From Symbiodinium natans (taxonomy: Eukaryota; Sar; Dinophyceae; Suessiales; Symbiodiniaceae): DNA of 64,000 nt. The stretch lies in assembly GCA_905221605.1 (NCBI GenBank), contig CAJNDS010002512.1:688360-752359 (forward strand), given 5' to 3'. A program made the translations under genes and the position numbers. The notes beneath the pieces are model-generated. The model was not told where the DNA came from. It ran no database searches and saw only the letters and a program-made list of their open reading frames with translations. Each line of letters begins with the position of its first letter. Position 1 is the first letter of the stretch. This document shows positions 23,577-34,280 of this stretch, one piece after another.

Positions 23577-24575
23577 GGCTGAGCAAGGCTCAGAAATTCG
23601 GACCTATGTTGATGGACCCTGGGGTGAGGGCAACCTGGATGAACCCTACCAGAGAAGGCCTGATTTCCAGATTGGTTTGCGCACCCCAGGGCCCTGCCGC
23701 AGAACTGAACACGAACAGCAATTCGTCTCTGTACCCATACAACATGGGGTGCCACCCGGCCAGCCGCGCATGCGCGCGCAAGCCTGGCCCATTCGAAGGC
23801 TGTTGTTGGACGGCCGCTGACTGTTCTAGGGACTTGGGAGTGCAGCCGCCCCGGTTCTTGCATACCAAGATACAGAAATCAAGGTCGACATTCACTCATC
23901 CCGAGTAAAAAACCACACACATGTCCCCATGCTTTCAAGCACCCGCACTGGTGTGCTCCGCATGCGCTTCCTGCATGGCGTGAACTGCGCTCGCTGCTCG
24001 GACCGTGAGCACCTTAAGCACCAGACCCCAAGTTTCATAGCAAGTCCTGTGATCCTTTGTTACTTTTGGTGCAGGAGTCCCATCTTTCAGCGTTGAGTTA
24101 TGGTAGCCGTAGGAGCCGGAGGTATGGCCGGAGTTTACATCATGAGTTCAGACGATGTGGGACTTTGTTTAGGGCTGAGGGATAGTGTATACATGCGGCG
24201 TGTTCAACATATTGCTTGAGGCAGCAAAGTATATACCGTACTTGCTTAGGACGCAGCGCGCAACTCAGAAATCCTCGATGAACCCTCGAGCCGAGCAGAG
24301 TTTTTGCCTGACTCGGGCTTTGCCCTGAGCGGATTTTCCGTTGATCTGCCATGCCGAGCTCAAAGCGAGAAACGTCACCTGAAAGCTGAGGTGTTGGGGG
24401 CCGTTGAATTTGTTGTCAAATAGGCTTATGGCACTTAAGCTGTTCTGGCGGCATAAGCAGAGCCTGCGGCTGTGGCATGCTCTGTCCGGCTTGGTGCATG
24501 TTCGTGGAGGTCGGTGTTGCCCCAACATAGCCCGGCATTGTAACCGTGCAACACCTTCAATCGACCCATACGAAG
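23577..24575. other. intergenic stretch, no supported gene
   Basis: Follows the stop of the aminotransferase. I see no segment with convincing coding character before the exon at 24576. Confidence 0.4.
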
Positions 24576-25726
24576 GGGACCCTGCACAACTGCGAATATG
24601 ACACGATGAGGACCAGCAAGACGGGTAAGCTGGCTGGGTGCTTCAAGGTCTGAGGTCACCATGGCTGTAGCCATGAGGTGTGTGGCGGAGGGCTTTCTGA
24701 AAGCACGCTTGGCAGGCCTCGGAGAGCCCAAATGTCGCCACACCCGCGGGCGTCGTGTCCGACACTGTGCAGGCAGATTGCCGTATCGCCCGGTGAACAT
24801 GTGCTCGTCAGTCACAAGCCTGAGCTTTTCGACCCCAGAACATCCCAGAAGCTTCGGTGATTGGTCTCAGGTGTACTGGGGCAACGCGAACAATGGCTTC
24901 GAAAAGGGGGCTGTGGCCACAGGCCTCGCATGGGAAACTGGGGTCGGGACTACTGGACCCCAGTGGCTTTGGCATAGGTGCCAACCCTTACATCCTACAG
25001 AGCTCAAAGTCATCTAAGCTTGGCTTGAACCCTCTCAGCCCTCAGAAGCCCCCAGAAGTCACATCACAAGCGCACACACACACACACACACACTTCTACC
25101 GATGGCTGCCGTTGACAATCCTTGGCAAAGTGCCCGCGAGCGTGCCTGCAGGATTCGCGGATCCCGAGACCAGTCCGGCCGGTGCCGCACGGTCGAGCAG
25201 CTCTGGCTTGTTGGATGCTGTTCGATACTCCTGTGAAAGGGCTCTGGAGGGCTTTAGCCCGTAAGATCTCTAAAGCGTTCCAATTTTCAAGCAGACTGAG
25301 ATACTCACTGCAAGGCTTGAACTTGTGAACTTGTAGGGTTGAGTCGAGGGTTTAGGAGAACGCCCCACAGCAGAAAAATCGGAAGGCGAACTTGTGCAGG
25401 GCCCGCCCCCTGCATCGTCCACTGCCTTCTCCAGCCTCCGCTCACCCAAGCCGCAGTACGGTTTATAGTGTGCAGTCTGCAGTGTAGTCTTTTGTTCGAG
25501 TCCACAGTGATCGTAGTGCATAGTCTATGGTCTTGTGTCTATTTGCAATGGTCTATAGTAGACCATAGTACGAGAGTATGGAGAGTATCGACTAGAGTAT
25601 GTAACAGTATGTTGTATATAGCAGATAGTGTGTACAGTCTGTTCCTGCCACCACGCCGTTTTGCAACTCCGGCAGTGTTCGTTCTTACAGTATCTCCCAC
25701 GCGTGCTCGTACTGTGTTGCCGCGCG

Positions 25727-25788
<62 letters not shown>

Positions 25789-25845
25789 ACGCACACGCAC
25801 ACGCACACGCACACGCACACGCACACGCACACGCACACGCACACC

Positions 25846-25898
<53 letters not shown>

Positions 25899-25916
25899 AC
25901 ACGCACACGCACACGC

Positions 25917-26005
<89 letters not shown>

Positions 26006-28096
26006 TTCGGCCTGGGCAGAGTGTAGCAAGGAGGTGCAGGCGTTGTGGTTTGCGGCTCTTGGTGCAGATGTTGAAGCTGTTACCCAAAGCTGCCGCTTTC
26101 GGAAGTCACAAACTCTGTGACATGGTTCAGGGCGAGCCCTTCTGAGGCCGAATGCTACAGGGTCCATGTCTACAGACAACAGATCAGACTCACTTACCTG
26201 TCAGCGTGCCTTACCATCAAGGGCTTATAATCAATGTACGTGTACTGTTCGCTTCTGAACACACCAATAGCTTTCGTTTTGTCCCAGCATGCACCCCTCG
26301 TCTCTGAAACACACACACACACAGAGACACACAGAGACACACAGAGACACACAGAGACACACAGAGACACACAGAGACACACAGAGACAGACAGAGACAG
26401 ACAGAGACAGACAGAGACAGACAGAGACAGACAGACAGAGAGGCGCAGAAACGCACGGAGACGCACAGAGACAGCCAGACAGACAGACTGACAGACATGC
26501 GCACACGCACGCACACGCGTGCTGCCTCACGCCCCGCGGTAGTAGAGACTTGACAAGAGCTACCCCTTCCTCCCCTCGTGCACCCTTGTCGAGGCACACT
26601 CACAAGCTCGACGGACCGCTCCTATGGCATCGACTCTTGATCAAACCAGGAGTCCGAGAGTAAAGAACTCGAATACCCGAAAGACCCACGTCGACACTCC
26701 CCCCTCCTGCGAAGGGCTTCTGACAGCACCGACTCTCAAAGTTGTTTATTCCCCACCCTCGGTGTGGGGTTGCTAGATTTTAAACTCAACTCTTCTCCTC
26801 GCCCCGTCTACTCCTCACTCATCAGAGTGCCCAACCTCAAAGTATCCTTGGACCCTGAAGTGCTCAACCATTGTCCCCCGGAGTGCCAGGCCCAGAGTCT
26901 CCCTGTCCAACCCAGAGTCTCCCTAAGTGCCCACTGCAGAGCGTCCCCGGAAGGTGCCCAACCCCAGTCTCCCTGCAGTGCCCAACCCCAGAGTGTCCCA
27001 GTGCCAGTCTCCCTAGAGTGCCCAACCCCACAGTCTCAGAGTGTCCCTGGAGCGCCCAGCGCCAGAGTCTCCCTGCAGTGCCGAACCCCAGACTCTCCCT
27101 GGAGTGCCCCAAGCCCAGAGTGTCCCCGGAGTGCCCAGCCCCAGAGTATTCCTGGAGTGCCCAACCCTAGAGTATCTCCATCAAGAGAGTTCGAAGTAAA
27201 ATAATTTTGGCTTTGGGGCTTGCTCTGCTGAGCCCAGCTTCATTGCTGTTTGCGGTTGAAAGGGCTGCTAGATTTGGTGCGTTACAAAGTTGGGCGAGGG
27301 GGACTTTGGGGATGCTTAAGCTTGTTGACTCAGTGCTTGCGAGAAGGGCAGGTGCATCAAGGCATGCGGATCAATGTCTGTCGTCACCTGGTAGACTATC
27401 CTGAGGCGGCGACGACCAGCGCGATCATCTTCAGCGATGGTGGAGGGGCAACTTGTCTCGACTTCCGAGATCTTTTGAAAATGATGACTGTGTGGCTTCG
27501 TGTTGGTCCTTTGTGGTTGGCAAGGGAGGGTTAAGAAGACAAAGGGCAGGAGAGCAAGGAAGGAAAGAAGGAATCGAGCGCGCTCAGCCCGAGTCGAACC
27601 CTCCTGGACTCCTAAACCTGAAGCCTTGGACATAGATTTCTTTGGCCATCCCTACCGCGTAATCGAACCAGCTGACAGCGATAGAACCACGTGTAAAGGG
27701 AAGGCTAAGGACAGAGCCAAGTGTAAAGAAAAGGCTAAGGATACGATGTGCCCTTTCTAGGCACGAGCCTTCAAGTGGTGTGGCCTCTACCCCGATACCC
27801 TAGACGACCCACGCTGCAAAGACCCCCATGCGATGAGGTCTACGGGGTGTCCAAGTATGGCGGTGGCAATGCTACGGCGCTCAACGATGGCTTCGTGCTG
27901 GCCCGCGGTCTGGCCTGGGATGGCTCCGGCACGGTGTTCGTGGCGGACGAGGTGCAAGGGTATTGCAAATTGTTGGTTTTAGTTTTTTAATTGTCTGAAT
28001 AAGGGTCAGGGACGTTGAAGCCCGCAAGCAGCCACCTGCACCCTCACCAACACTGAGGGTGCCAGCACGGTCTTTGCGATGCCGTGCAGCATCCTG
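24576..28096 (+). CDS. exons of a beta-propeller (NHL/SMP-30-like) protein, partial model
   Basis: Clear exons are 24871-24942 ([14 protein letters not shown], then [10 protein letters not shown]) and 27838-27951 ([11 protein letters not shown], then [15 protein letters not shown]). The latter runs in phase into about 28058-28096 ([13 protein letters not shown]) across a GT...AG|G intron. The motif G-L-A-W-D-G-x-G-T-V-F-V-A-D is the strand signature of NHL or SMP-30-type propellers, which often bind ligands or partners. An upstream exon, 24576-24624 ([11 protein letters not shown]), with a GTAAGC donor probably belongs here. A 20-base micro-exon at 24773-24792 would bridge the phases but is speculative. 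Exons between 24942 and 27838 are missing from my model; that region is crowded with microsatellites. Start and end of the gene are not defined. Confidence 0.6.
25134..25261 (+). CDS. possible exon, unrecognised
   Basis: An open frame ([12 protein letters not shown], later [16 protein letters not shown]) ends at a good GT donor (GTAAGAT). A second frame over the same bases is also open and protein-like, so the frame is uncertain. Confidence 0.25.
25728..26002 (+). repeat. CA microsatellite with an inner CACACG block
   Basis: About 275 bases of pure CA dinucleotides whose central part (about 25777-25925) is changed to CACACG or CACG units. The two outer parts are pure CA. A small CA run also sits at 25075-25092. 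Frames through it give artefactual THTHTH or VCVCVC proteins. Confidence 0.95.
26309..26480 (+). repeat. ACACAGAG / ACAGAGAC microsatellite
   Basis: First about nine copies of ACACAGAGAC, then ACAGACAGAG units, then degenerate AGACGCAC and CAGACAGA pieces. Confidence 0.92.
26864..27180 (+). repeat. about 26-bp minisatellite CAGAGTCTCCCTGGAGTGCCCAAC type
   Basis: About a dozen imperfect units built from CAGAGTCTCCCTG and GAGTGCCCAACCC. The piece TCCTGGAGTGCCCAACCC near 27149 nearly matches TCCTGGAGTGCCCGCCCC near 3567. Confidence 0.85.
27352..27489 (+). CDS. candidate exon, unrecognised
   Basis: A GCAG|G acceptor and a GT donor enclose 46 open codons in phase 0 at both ends, with good composition ([16 protein letters not shown], then [16 protein letters not shown]). 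It lies between exons of the propeller gene but does not look like a propeller strand, so it may be an unusual insert, part of another gene or a chance frame. Confidence 0.4.
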
Positions 28097-28099
28097 ACA

Positions 28100-29170
28100 G
28101 AAGGCCCCCCGACCGCAAATGATCGCATGTACCGTGCCTCCAGCTTCGGGGCATGGGCACCCGCTCTGGCACAATCGCATCCGACATGTTTGTACGTTAA
28201 AAGATGGTTTTGTTGGAGCCCAGGGGTCTGGTAAAGACAAGGTTTGTTGTGTCCCCTGCGGGCTGGAAAACAGAAGGTTTTGTGTCAACCCGGAAGCGGG
28301 AGAACGGAAAGCTTGTGCAAACCATGCGGCTGAACAACGGAAGGTTGGTAAAAATCGGGGGCTGTAATGTCGGAAGCCCCACACCCTAGCCCAGCTCAGG
28401 CCAGCCCTTGCATCCCGTGCTCTCCATGCATGGCGTGTTCGGCTTGTCCTTGGTCCAGCCTTCTGCCACTTCGGCTTGACGTGCATGCGTGCTTCGGAGG
28501 TGGTGGGGGGCGGGGAGGGGGTTTGCGGGGGGTGGGGCTGTAGAACTGAAGCCGATGCACTTGCGAAAAATTCAAGGATCCCCTGGTGGCAGCGGTCACA
28601 GGCACCCGCAGTGGAGCCTCTGCAAGGGGGCTCATGGGGTGCCTCTGGCAGCACGGGGGAGGTCCTGCAAGGTCTTTAGTGGAAGGAATCGTTGCGCATT
28701 GACGGACACGCCCAGTCTCAAGGGCTGCAGCCAAATGTGTTGCCCTTCCTGCTCAGTAGAACACGGTGGCCCCGAGCAGCACTCGGTCGTTTTTACCTTT
28801 AGCCTAGAAAAAGTGTTTTCAACGCCCCAAAAGCAGGGTGTGCACAAGTTGAGGCTCGCAGCGTGGGCGGCTTGGATGTTCCTGGGCTGAGCCGCCTGGT
28901 GATCAGCCTTGCTTAGTCGAAAATGGGTGCACTCAGGCTCCCCACTGGTAGCATTCGCCTTCTAGGAGTGGTAGGGGGTAGTAGGGGGTAATTAGTAGGG
29001 GGCAGCGGCTTAAGGCTTCACAGCTTCGTACGCTAGCTAACCTTTATACGGCTGCTGGGGAGGCTGTTGTAGTGGCTGTGTGGCAATGCGTTGTTGAATG
29101 GCCAACGATGCCAGCTTGCAGAAAAAAAAGTCGAGCCGAAACTGAAGCCTCGGGTGGTCGGATGTTCCAG
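28100..29170. other. no secure exon
   Basis: The stretch has open frames on both strands, including a 61-codon plus frame at about 28204, but no exon that I trust. A G-rich patch lies at 28500-28530. Confidence 0.35.
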
Positions 29171-29312
29171 GTTCAGGCCTTGTTGGGTGAAGGCCAGAAC
29201 ATTCTGAAGATTACGATGTTGTGTCAAAGCTACAGTGCCGACAGCCCACCCCAACCTGAGCTTCTTTTGTCCAGAACATTTCTTCGGCCATCAAGCTGCG
29301 GTTCCGAGCCAG
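29171..29312 (+). CDS. candidate exon, unrecognised
   Basis: TTCCAG|G acceptor and a GT donor (GTAGTG) around 47 codons (VQALLGEGQNILKIT, later PPQPELLLSRTF). I recognise no domain. Confidence 0.45.
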
Positions 29313-29402
29313 GTAGTGGCTTCCTGCAAGCTTATCAATGTGTTTTGTGCCCACGACATTTGGACAGCTATAGTGCCTTGACGGTATGAGTCTGTTATAT
29401 GG

Positions 29403-29528
29403 ATGGGGGGCACAACGCTTGACCAGGACTTTGAGCGGCAAGGCTCATGGTTTTCTAGCGGCCAGGACTTTGACCCCGTGATCTTGAAACCAGATCAGGA
29501 ACCGGACGCCCCTCCCCCTTCCACCTGA
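29403..29528 (+). CDS. probable terminal exon, acidic tail
   Basis: An open frame of 41 codons ends at TGA and looks strongly coding: LDQDFERQGSWF, FDPVILKPDQEPDAPP. ATG 29403 is in frame, but the exon may begin after an upstream AG. No known domain is visible. Pairing with the exon at 29171 is not in phase as drawn. Confidence 0.55.
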   Translation: MGGTTLDQDFERQGSWFSSGQDFDPVILKPDQEPDAPPPST

Positions 29529-29758
29529 AGCCCCAAAATCCCCAGAAGCTGCGCAAAAAGTCCCTTGCAGCCAGGCTGCTGCAGTGCTGGGCACTCGGAC
29601 ATCAATGGCCAGCACGTTGTGGGCCAGAGTTTGAGGGACACATGGAGAGACAGGGAGCTTGTGGCATCAGCATCAGAATTCATATGAAATCTGTGGAAAT
29701 CTAGTGGCCACATGCCGTCAAATACCTTGCATTCAAGACCCTTAGCCTTCTGACTCAG

Positions 29759-29801
29759 GCCACCAGTCTCCTTGAGCAGCTGGGCCTTTGCGGACTTGGG
29801 G
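29759..29801 (+). CDS. candidate small exon
   Basis: ACTCAG|G acceptor, 14 codons ATSLLEQLGLCGLG and a GT donor. Short, so uncertain. Confidence 0.35.
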
Positions 29802-30719
29802 GTGCAAAGCTCGCCTGGTAACCCAAAAGGTGGTTTTGGTTCAAAGGTTCAAAGCGCTTCACAAAGCTCAGGCGTTCCAGGTGTGACTTCAGGGGGCTCG
29901 GCTGGGCTCGGGCTTTTCGACATTCTTGAGTCTTGAGTTTGCCCATTCCGTTCCTGAGCCCGACAGGCTCGTTAATCGAATCGTTTTGGGCTGTATTTGT
30001 CGCTTTGCCTTGGCGGTGTACTCGGGCAGTGCATGCGGACCCATGGGAGGCTGCCCCTGAACCTTACCTGTGGCTTGTCAGAGACGTAGAGACAAGCCTC
30101 TTCAGGGCCTCATAGTCCCTGGCCACCAAAGCCCGGACTCGCGGCCGAGGGTTGCCACCAGCAGCTCCGCTGAACCTTGTTCAGAGCCAAGCCTGGAACT
30201 CTGGAGTTTGGCTTCAGGCCTTTTATGGCTGTAAGGTTGGAATGTCCCCCTTATACTGACGGTCCTGAGTAGGAATCATAGTAGGGGTACTAGAATCCGA
30301 CCAACTCTAATGGCTTTAGAGCTTTGCGTCTTTGATTTTCGTGCTTGGGGGTGTGAGGTTTCGCAGCGAGAAATCCTGCACTCGTAAAGTTGCAACTGTC
30401 AGGTTGTTGAGCCACAAGCCAAAAGGGAGGGCTTGTAAGGATGTGTGAACGGGTACAAGATTCATGCTGCAATTAGCGCCTGTCATGCAGCGCATGCTGA
30501 TCCGCAGCTGCCATTTAGGGCTGGAGGGAGCGACCTTGCACAGAGTGGCCTCGCGTTTGCCACCTTCGCCCCTGCCAGCCGATAGCCAGCCGATAGTCTC
30601 TTGGCCAACTTTGGGCAAGCTTCAAAAGCGGATCCCTGTCTTCTGTAATGCTAGGTTCCTGGATTCGTTTTGGGTGGAGTGTTACTGCTTCGGGGGTGAG
30701 ACCTTCAAGTCAGATCAAG

Positions 30720-30857
30720 ATGCAGCATCGCCTGTCAGAATTGCCAGAGGGCGCAGCTGGGCACCTTGAAAGCCTTGAGAGCCTAACTCCACGGCTGGTG
30801 TTGTTGGGGACTTGTTTACTCGAGTGGCAAAAGTCTCCTGTGTTGGGTATAGTTTAG
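30720..30857 (+). CDS. probable terminal exon, unrecognised
   Basis: After a TCAAG| acceptor a 45-codon frame runs to TAG with protein-like sequence (MQHRLSELPEGAAGH, then LESLTPRLVLLG). The ATG at its first codon could also be a start. A longer overlapping frame from 30464 is open but less convincing. Confidence 0.45.
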   Translation: MQHRLSELPEGAAGHLESLESLTPRLVLLGTCLLEWQKSPVLGIV

Positions 30858-31139
30858 CATGTGTACTGCTCGGAAGAAGGTGGAGCAATGCCTCATCCTC
30901 TACAGTACAGCACAGCCGAGTTGTATATTATAAAGAGCTGGGGGCCATTGGACTCTTGCTTTCTGAGATTCCTGGAAATGTTTTGTACGTAACGCAGGCC
31001 GCAGTGAAGCTGGCAAGCACAGTCAGCGAACATTGTCGTCTTTGAGGGTGCTGCACGAATGGTAGCCAGTGAAGGTGCGTGGGTCGGATTCCCTCAGGGC
31101 AAGACATACGAACAACTAACAAGCGGTTTGGGCCCGACA

Positions 31140-31203
31140 TTACCACCCTCACGCCACCACCACCACCACCACCAGCACCACCAGCATCACCACCATCATC
31201 ATC
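31140..31203 (+). repeat. CCA / CAT trinucleotide microsatellite
   Basis: A run of CCA triplets passing into CAT and ATC triplets. Confidence 0.9.
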
Positions 31204-31822
31204 TCCTCGATATTCACATGTACCACGCATAGTTCGGGTTCTCGGACAACCTGGGCAAGACGACAGACTGAAGGCTGAGAACAGAGGCATGCTCGAACTG
31301 AATCAAGCGTTCATCCCGCAACACAAGCGCTTCCTCCCCCACCCCACCCGTCCCCAACACCCCGAATCCTAGCAGTCCCAGCCACACCATGGTCCTGGAG
31401 CAAACCCTGAGCCCTAAGCCCTTTGTTCTTAGAGGTGTTCGTGCCTCGGTCCATGAGCCAGAAGCGTAGTGTTCTATGTTTGGAGGCTTGGTTGTTTGGC
31501 TAACAGCAACGCGTGGACACGAGCGTGACTGGCGCGGCTCGCCCGCCGATCGTGCAGGAGGCCAAAGAACAACCCCAAAGAACCGAAGGATCGAACACCA
31601 GACATGACGCACGCAGTAGTGGCCAAGGTCCAGATGGTTTTCTTCGTCTACGTGGGGGGAAGCCCGGGGGCTTTCGCATTATCTGCCAAGGCCTCAGTAA
31701 AAGAATCGTTTTGGGCTTTCGGGGTTCCGAATTGTTGGCCGAGGCTTGTTAAAGGTTTGGTTTCGTTGTGATGCGGCCAGGTGTGAGGTTGTGCGGTTTC
31801 TGTGGTGTAGGCTCGGATGTAG

Positions 31823-32138
31823 GCTGTGGGCTGCCCGGATATCTCAACACTCCAGTTCTATAACAAGTGCTCCCCTCACACACCGGAAACCTCCAGGTTC
31901 GAAGTAAGCCTTCTAGTCCTTGGTAGTAAAAGCAGGATCTTCAAGCTGTCCTCACCGCACCGAGGCGGGCATCTTCCTTCTCTCCATACTGTTTCAGAAC
32001 ATGAGCATCTTTGAGACTGGAGACATCGGCGATAGTGGGTACTACACTTCGTACGAAGAGCCTGGGATGGCATTCTTCCATGCAGGGTGCCAGAAACTCC
32101 TTCAATCATGGCATGGCCTGACGAGCCAGCACTGGTAA
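31823..32138 (+). CDS. two candidate exons of an unrecognised gene
   Basis: Exon 31823-31896 (AVGCPDISTLQFYNK) has a GTAG|G acceptor and a GT donor. Exon 31998-32138 follows TTTCAG| and reads NMSIFETGDIGDSGYY, then EEPGMAFFHAGC, to a TAA. Both look coding, but their phases do not join directly, so a further small exon is needed (perhaps near 31931) or they belong to different transcripts. Confidence 0.42.
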
Positions 32139-32304
32139 GCGATAGAGCCGCCATGTAGTAGTCGCGTGCAATTTTGTTCGCTACTGACCTCGGGCCTTCC
32201 AACCTAACCTGAGTCGTTGTCACCAAGGGGCAGCAGCACCAGCCTTAGATAAGTTCGGCAAGTCGCGGTAAGCCTCTTGCCTTGCTGGCAGGCGGACCTG
32301 TCTC

Positions 32305-32312
32305 GGCTCAAG
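32305..32312 (+). other. possible spliced-leader relic (GGCTCAAG)
   Basis: TCTCGGCTCAAG resembles the 3' end of the dinoflagellate spliced leader in 10 of 12 bases. It lies 35 bases before the ATG of the intronless ankyrin gene. The second intronless gene of the window has the same octamer upstream. Confidence 0.4.
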
Positions 32313-32346
32313 CATACTTTTGAGTCCCCAACCACAACCGCCCAGC

Positions 32347-33288
32347 ATGCTGCATGTCTGGAAGATTTCCGGGGAGCCAGTGGCTAGCATGCCGGTTGAA
32401 GGCTTAAGTGACGTGAAAACCTTGAAGCAAACGTTGCAGAAGCTTTGTGGGGTCCCACGTTTCCGACAGAAGATCTTACACAATGGCACTTGCCTTGACG
32501 ACACAGCAATTCTGGATTCCCCCATGCACATACAGCTGGTTCTACAGCCCTTCTGCCAGGCTTCCCAGGGTCAAGTCGATCAGCTTGCCACCGCATCCTC
32601 ACGCGGCGAGGCGGTAGAGGTCGAGGCAATTTTGCAACAACTTGTAGATCCAAACTTGGGCAAGGGTGGCTACACACCCCTCCGCAGTACCTGCTGGCAT
32701 GGACATGTGGAGGTGGCACGCTTGCTTTTGGAAGCTGGCGCCGATGCGGAAGCTGCAAACGCGTCCGGCCAAACACCTCTCTGGATTGCAGCTTACTTCG
32801 GCCGAACCGAGCTCGTAAGCTTGTTGCTGCATGTCGGCGCTAAGAAGAACACACCAGCCATGGTTGAGGGTGAGACGCCCCTCGGAGCAGCATGCGAGTT
32901 TGGGAACATAGAGGTCGTGAGATTATTGCTTGAGGCGGGCGCTGATATAGAAATCGCCAGCAAGTCTGGCAGAACGCCTTTGTGGAAAGCCTCTTGCTCT
33001 GGCTTTACGGAGGTGGTGCGCCTTCTCTTGGAGTTCCGCGCTGATGCGGATAGTGTTGCCGACACAGAGGAGTCACCTTTGTTCATAGCCTCTAAAAGTG
33101 GGCACCTAGAAGTTGTGGGCTTACTCTTGCAGGCACGTGCCGACATGTACAGACCGGACAGTGCGGGCCAAACGCCCCTTGCAGCGGCATCAAAGTACAG
33201 CCGAATGGATGTTGCAAGTCTGCTTCGCAGAACGGCACAAGAGCAGCGCAAGTCCCCAAAGAGCCGCCAGCGGCCAAGCTGCTGGTAG
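32347..33288 (+). CDS. ubiquitin-like domain plus ankyrin-repeat protein, intronless
   Basis: A single 313-codon frame from ATG to TAG. Residues 1 to about 70 form a ubiquitin-like beta-grasp domain (MLHVWKISGEPV, SDVKTLKQTLQ, FRQKILHNGTCL, LQLVL-type end), a combination common in Symbiodiniaceae. From about residue 105 there are six ankyrin repeats with the typical G-x-TPL-x-x-A ... G-x-x-E-V-x-x-LLLEAGAD pattern: GGYTPLRSTC, GQTPLWIAAY, GETPLGAACE, GRTPLWKASC, EESPLFIASK and GQTPLAAASK. The C-terminal tail is basic and short. Ankyrin repeats bind other proteins; the partner is unknown. I used ATG 32347 because the beta-grasp domain begins exactly there. It has no introns, unlike its neighbours, and a possible spliced-leader relic lies 35 bases upstream, so it may be a retrocopy from a large family. 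Confidence 0.9.
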   Translation: MLHVWKISGEPVASMPVEGLSDVKTLKQTLQKLCGVPRFRQKILHNGTCLDDTAILDSPMHIQLVLQPFCQASQGQVDQLATASSRGEAVEVEAILQQLVDPNLGKGGYTPLRSTCWHGHVEVARLLLEAGADAEAANASGQTPLWIAAYFGRTELVSLLLHVGAKKNTPAMVEGETPLGAACEFGNIEVVRLLLEAGADIEIASKSGRTPLWKASCSGFTEVVRLLLEFRADADSVADTEESPLFIASKSGHLEVVGLLLQARADMYRPDSAGQTPLAAASKYSRMDVASLLRRTAQEQRKSPKSRQRPSCW

Positions 33289-33498
33289 CACGCACGCCCC
33301 TCCCAAAGTAAAGAGACCGGTCAAGCTTCGAAAATTGCCGGCGATTGCAGCCTGGTCTGATTGGAGCCGTTGGTTGATTCTGTCGTGGGTTGGAGGCTGG
33401 AGGGCCCTCTCTTGTTTTGTTCTTTGCTGCGCGTTGTGCAGAAATATGTTCCGTGTCAGGACAACGTTGTTGGGCAGTCTCGGCCCGACTAGAAGCAG

Positions 33499-33614
33499 GT
33501 GGGCAAAAGTTTGAAACAGCTGAGGAGATCGAGCTCGAGCGAATCTATCGGCAGCGGCGCTCCTCTCCACAGCATCGGAGGTGGCCCGTTTCTTCTGGAT
33601 TTCAGGGCAGTTGA
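33499..33614 (+). CDS. candidate exon, charged helix
   Basis: After AAGCAG|GT the frame reads GQKFETAEEIELERIYRQRR and continues to a TGA at 33614. Another frame over the same bases is also open, so it is not certain. Confidence 0.4.
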
Positions 33615-34098
33615 GAGTATTTCGGCGTCTTGCACGGTAGTGATGCAGGTTTCACGTTGTCCTGGCAAGAGCCGCAGGGAGAGTGTGCACGTGGGGGGTG
33701 CGTTGTGCGGGGGGCGAGGGCGAGGGAGAGCGCTCGCATTTGCTAAGCAGACAATATATCATTATGAATACCAAGCCGGGGCCTCCCTCTGTTTCCTTTT
33801 CTTCCCAACCGAGAGCACGCAGTGTCCATGTCGTGCCCTCTTGGCGAAAGAGGAACCAACATCGAATGCCTCGGCCTGCTCAGCCAGGCTTTTTGCGACT
33901 GGGCGGATTTTCTTTCCAGGGTGAAGAGGTTTCGTGAAGAGTGCTGAGGATGTAGCATGAGGCCTTAAGTGTCGCAACACGCTTTCGCCTGCGATTGAAC
34001 TTGTTTTGTCTCACTGGCCTGCCGCAGGTTCTTAAAATCTAAAGGCTGCCCGGTCGAACTCCCAAGTCCCATCACGACCCCAAGCCTTCAACCCTTAG
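33615..34098. other. no supported gene
   Basis: I see no exon with good borders. A pyrimidine-rich approach at 34080-34098 leads to the next acceptor. Confidence 0.4.
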
Positions 34099-34280
34099 GT
34101 CGAACAAAAACTGACCGCTCCATCCTGTCTGGCTTGCTGAGGAGCACCCTTTTCACTGCGTGTGCCATAGTCACCATCATCTTCTTAATGCTGGTGGCAG
34201 CTGTGGCTGCCCTCTTCCACTGGAGGCCGTCTGCACGTCGAATCCAAGAAGCCCCAGCTCTCAACATGTTCTTTGCTCAG
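34099..34280 (+). CDS. exon with one transmembrane segment
   Basis: CCCTTAG|G acceptor and a CAG|GT donor enclose 60 codons. A charged start (RTKTDRSILSGLL) leads into a long hydrophobic segment (TACAIVTIIFLMLVAAVAAL), then WRPSARRIQEAPALN. This would be one membrane span with a basic side after it. The remainder of the gene was not found. The family is not recognisable from one exon. Confidence 0.6.

Noticed and set aside
25339-26179. Frames of poly-TH or poly-VC up to 268 codons
   Set aside because: Read-through of the CA microsatellite.
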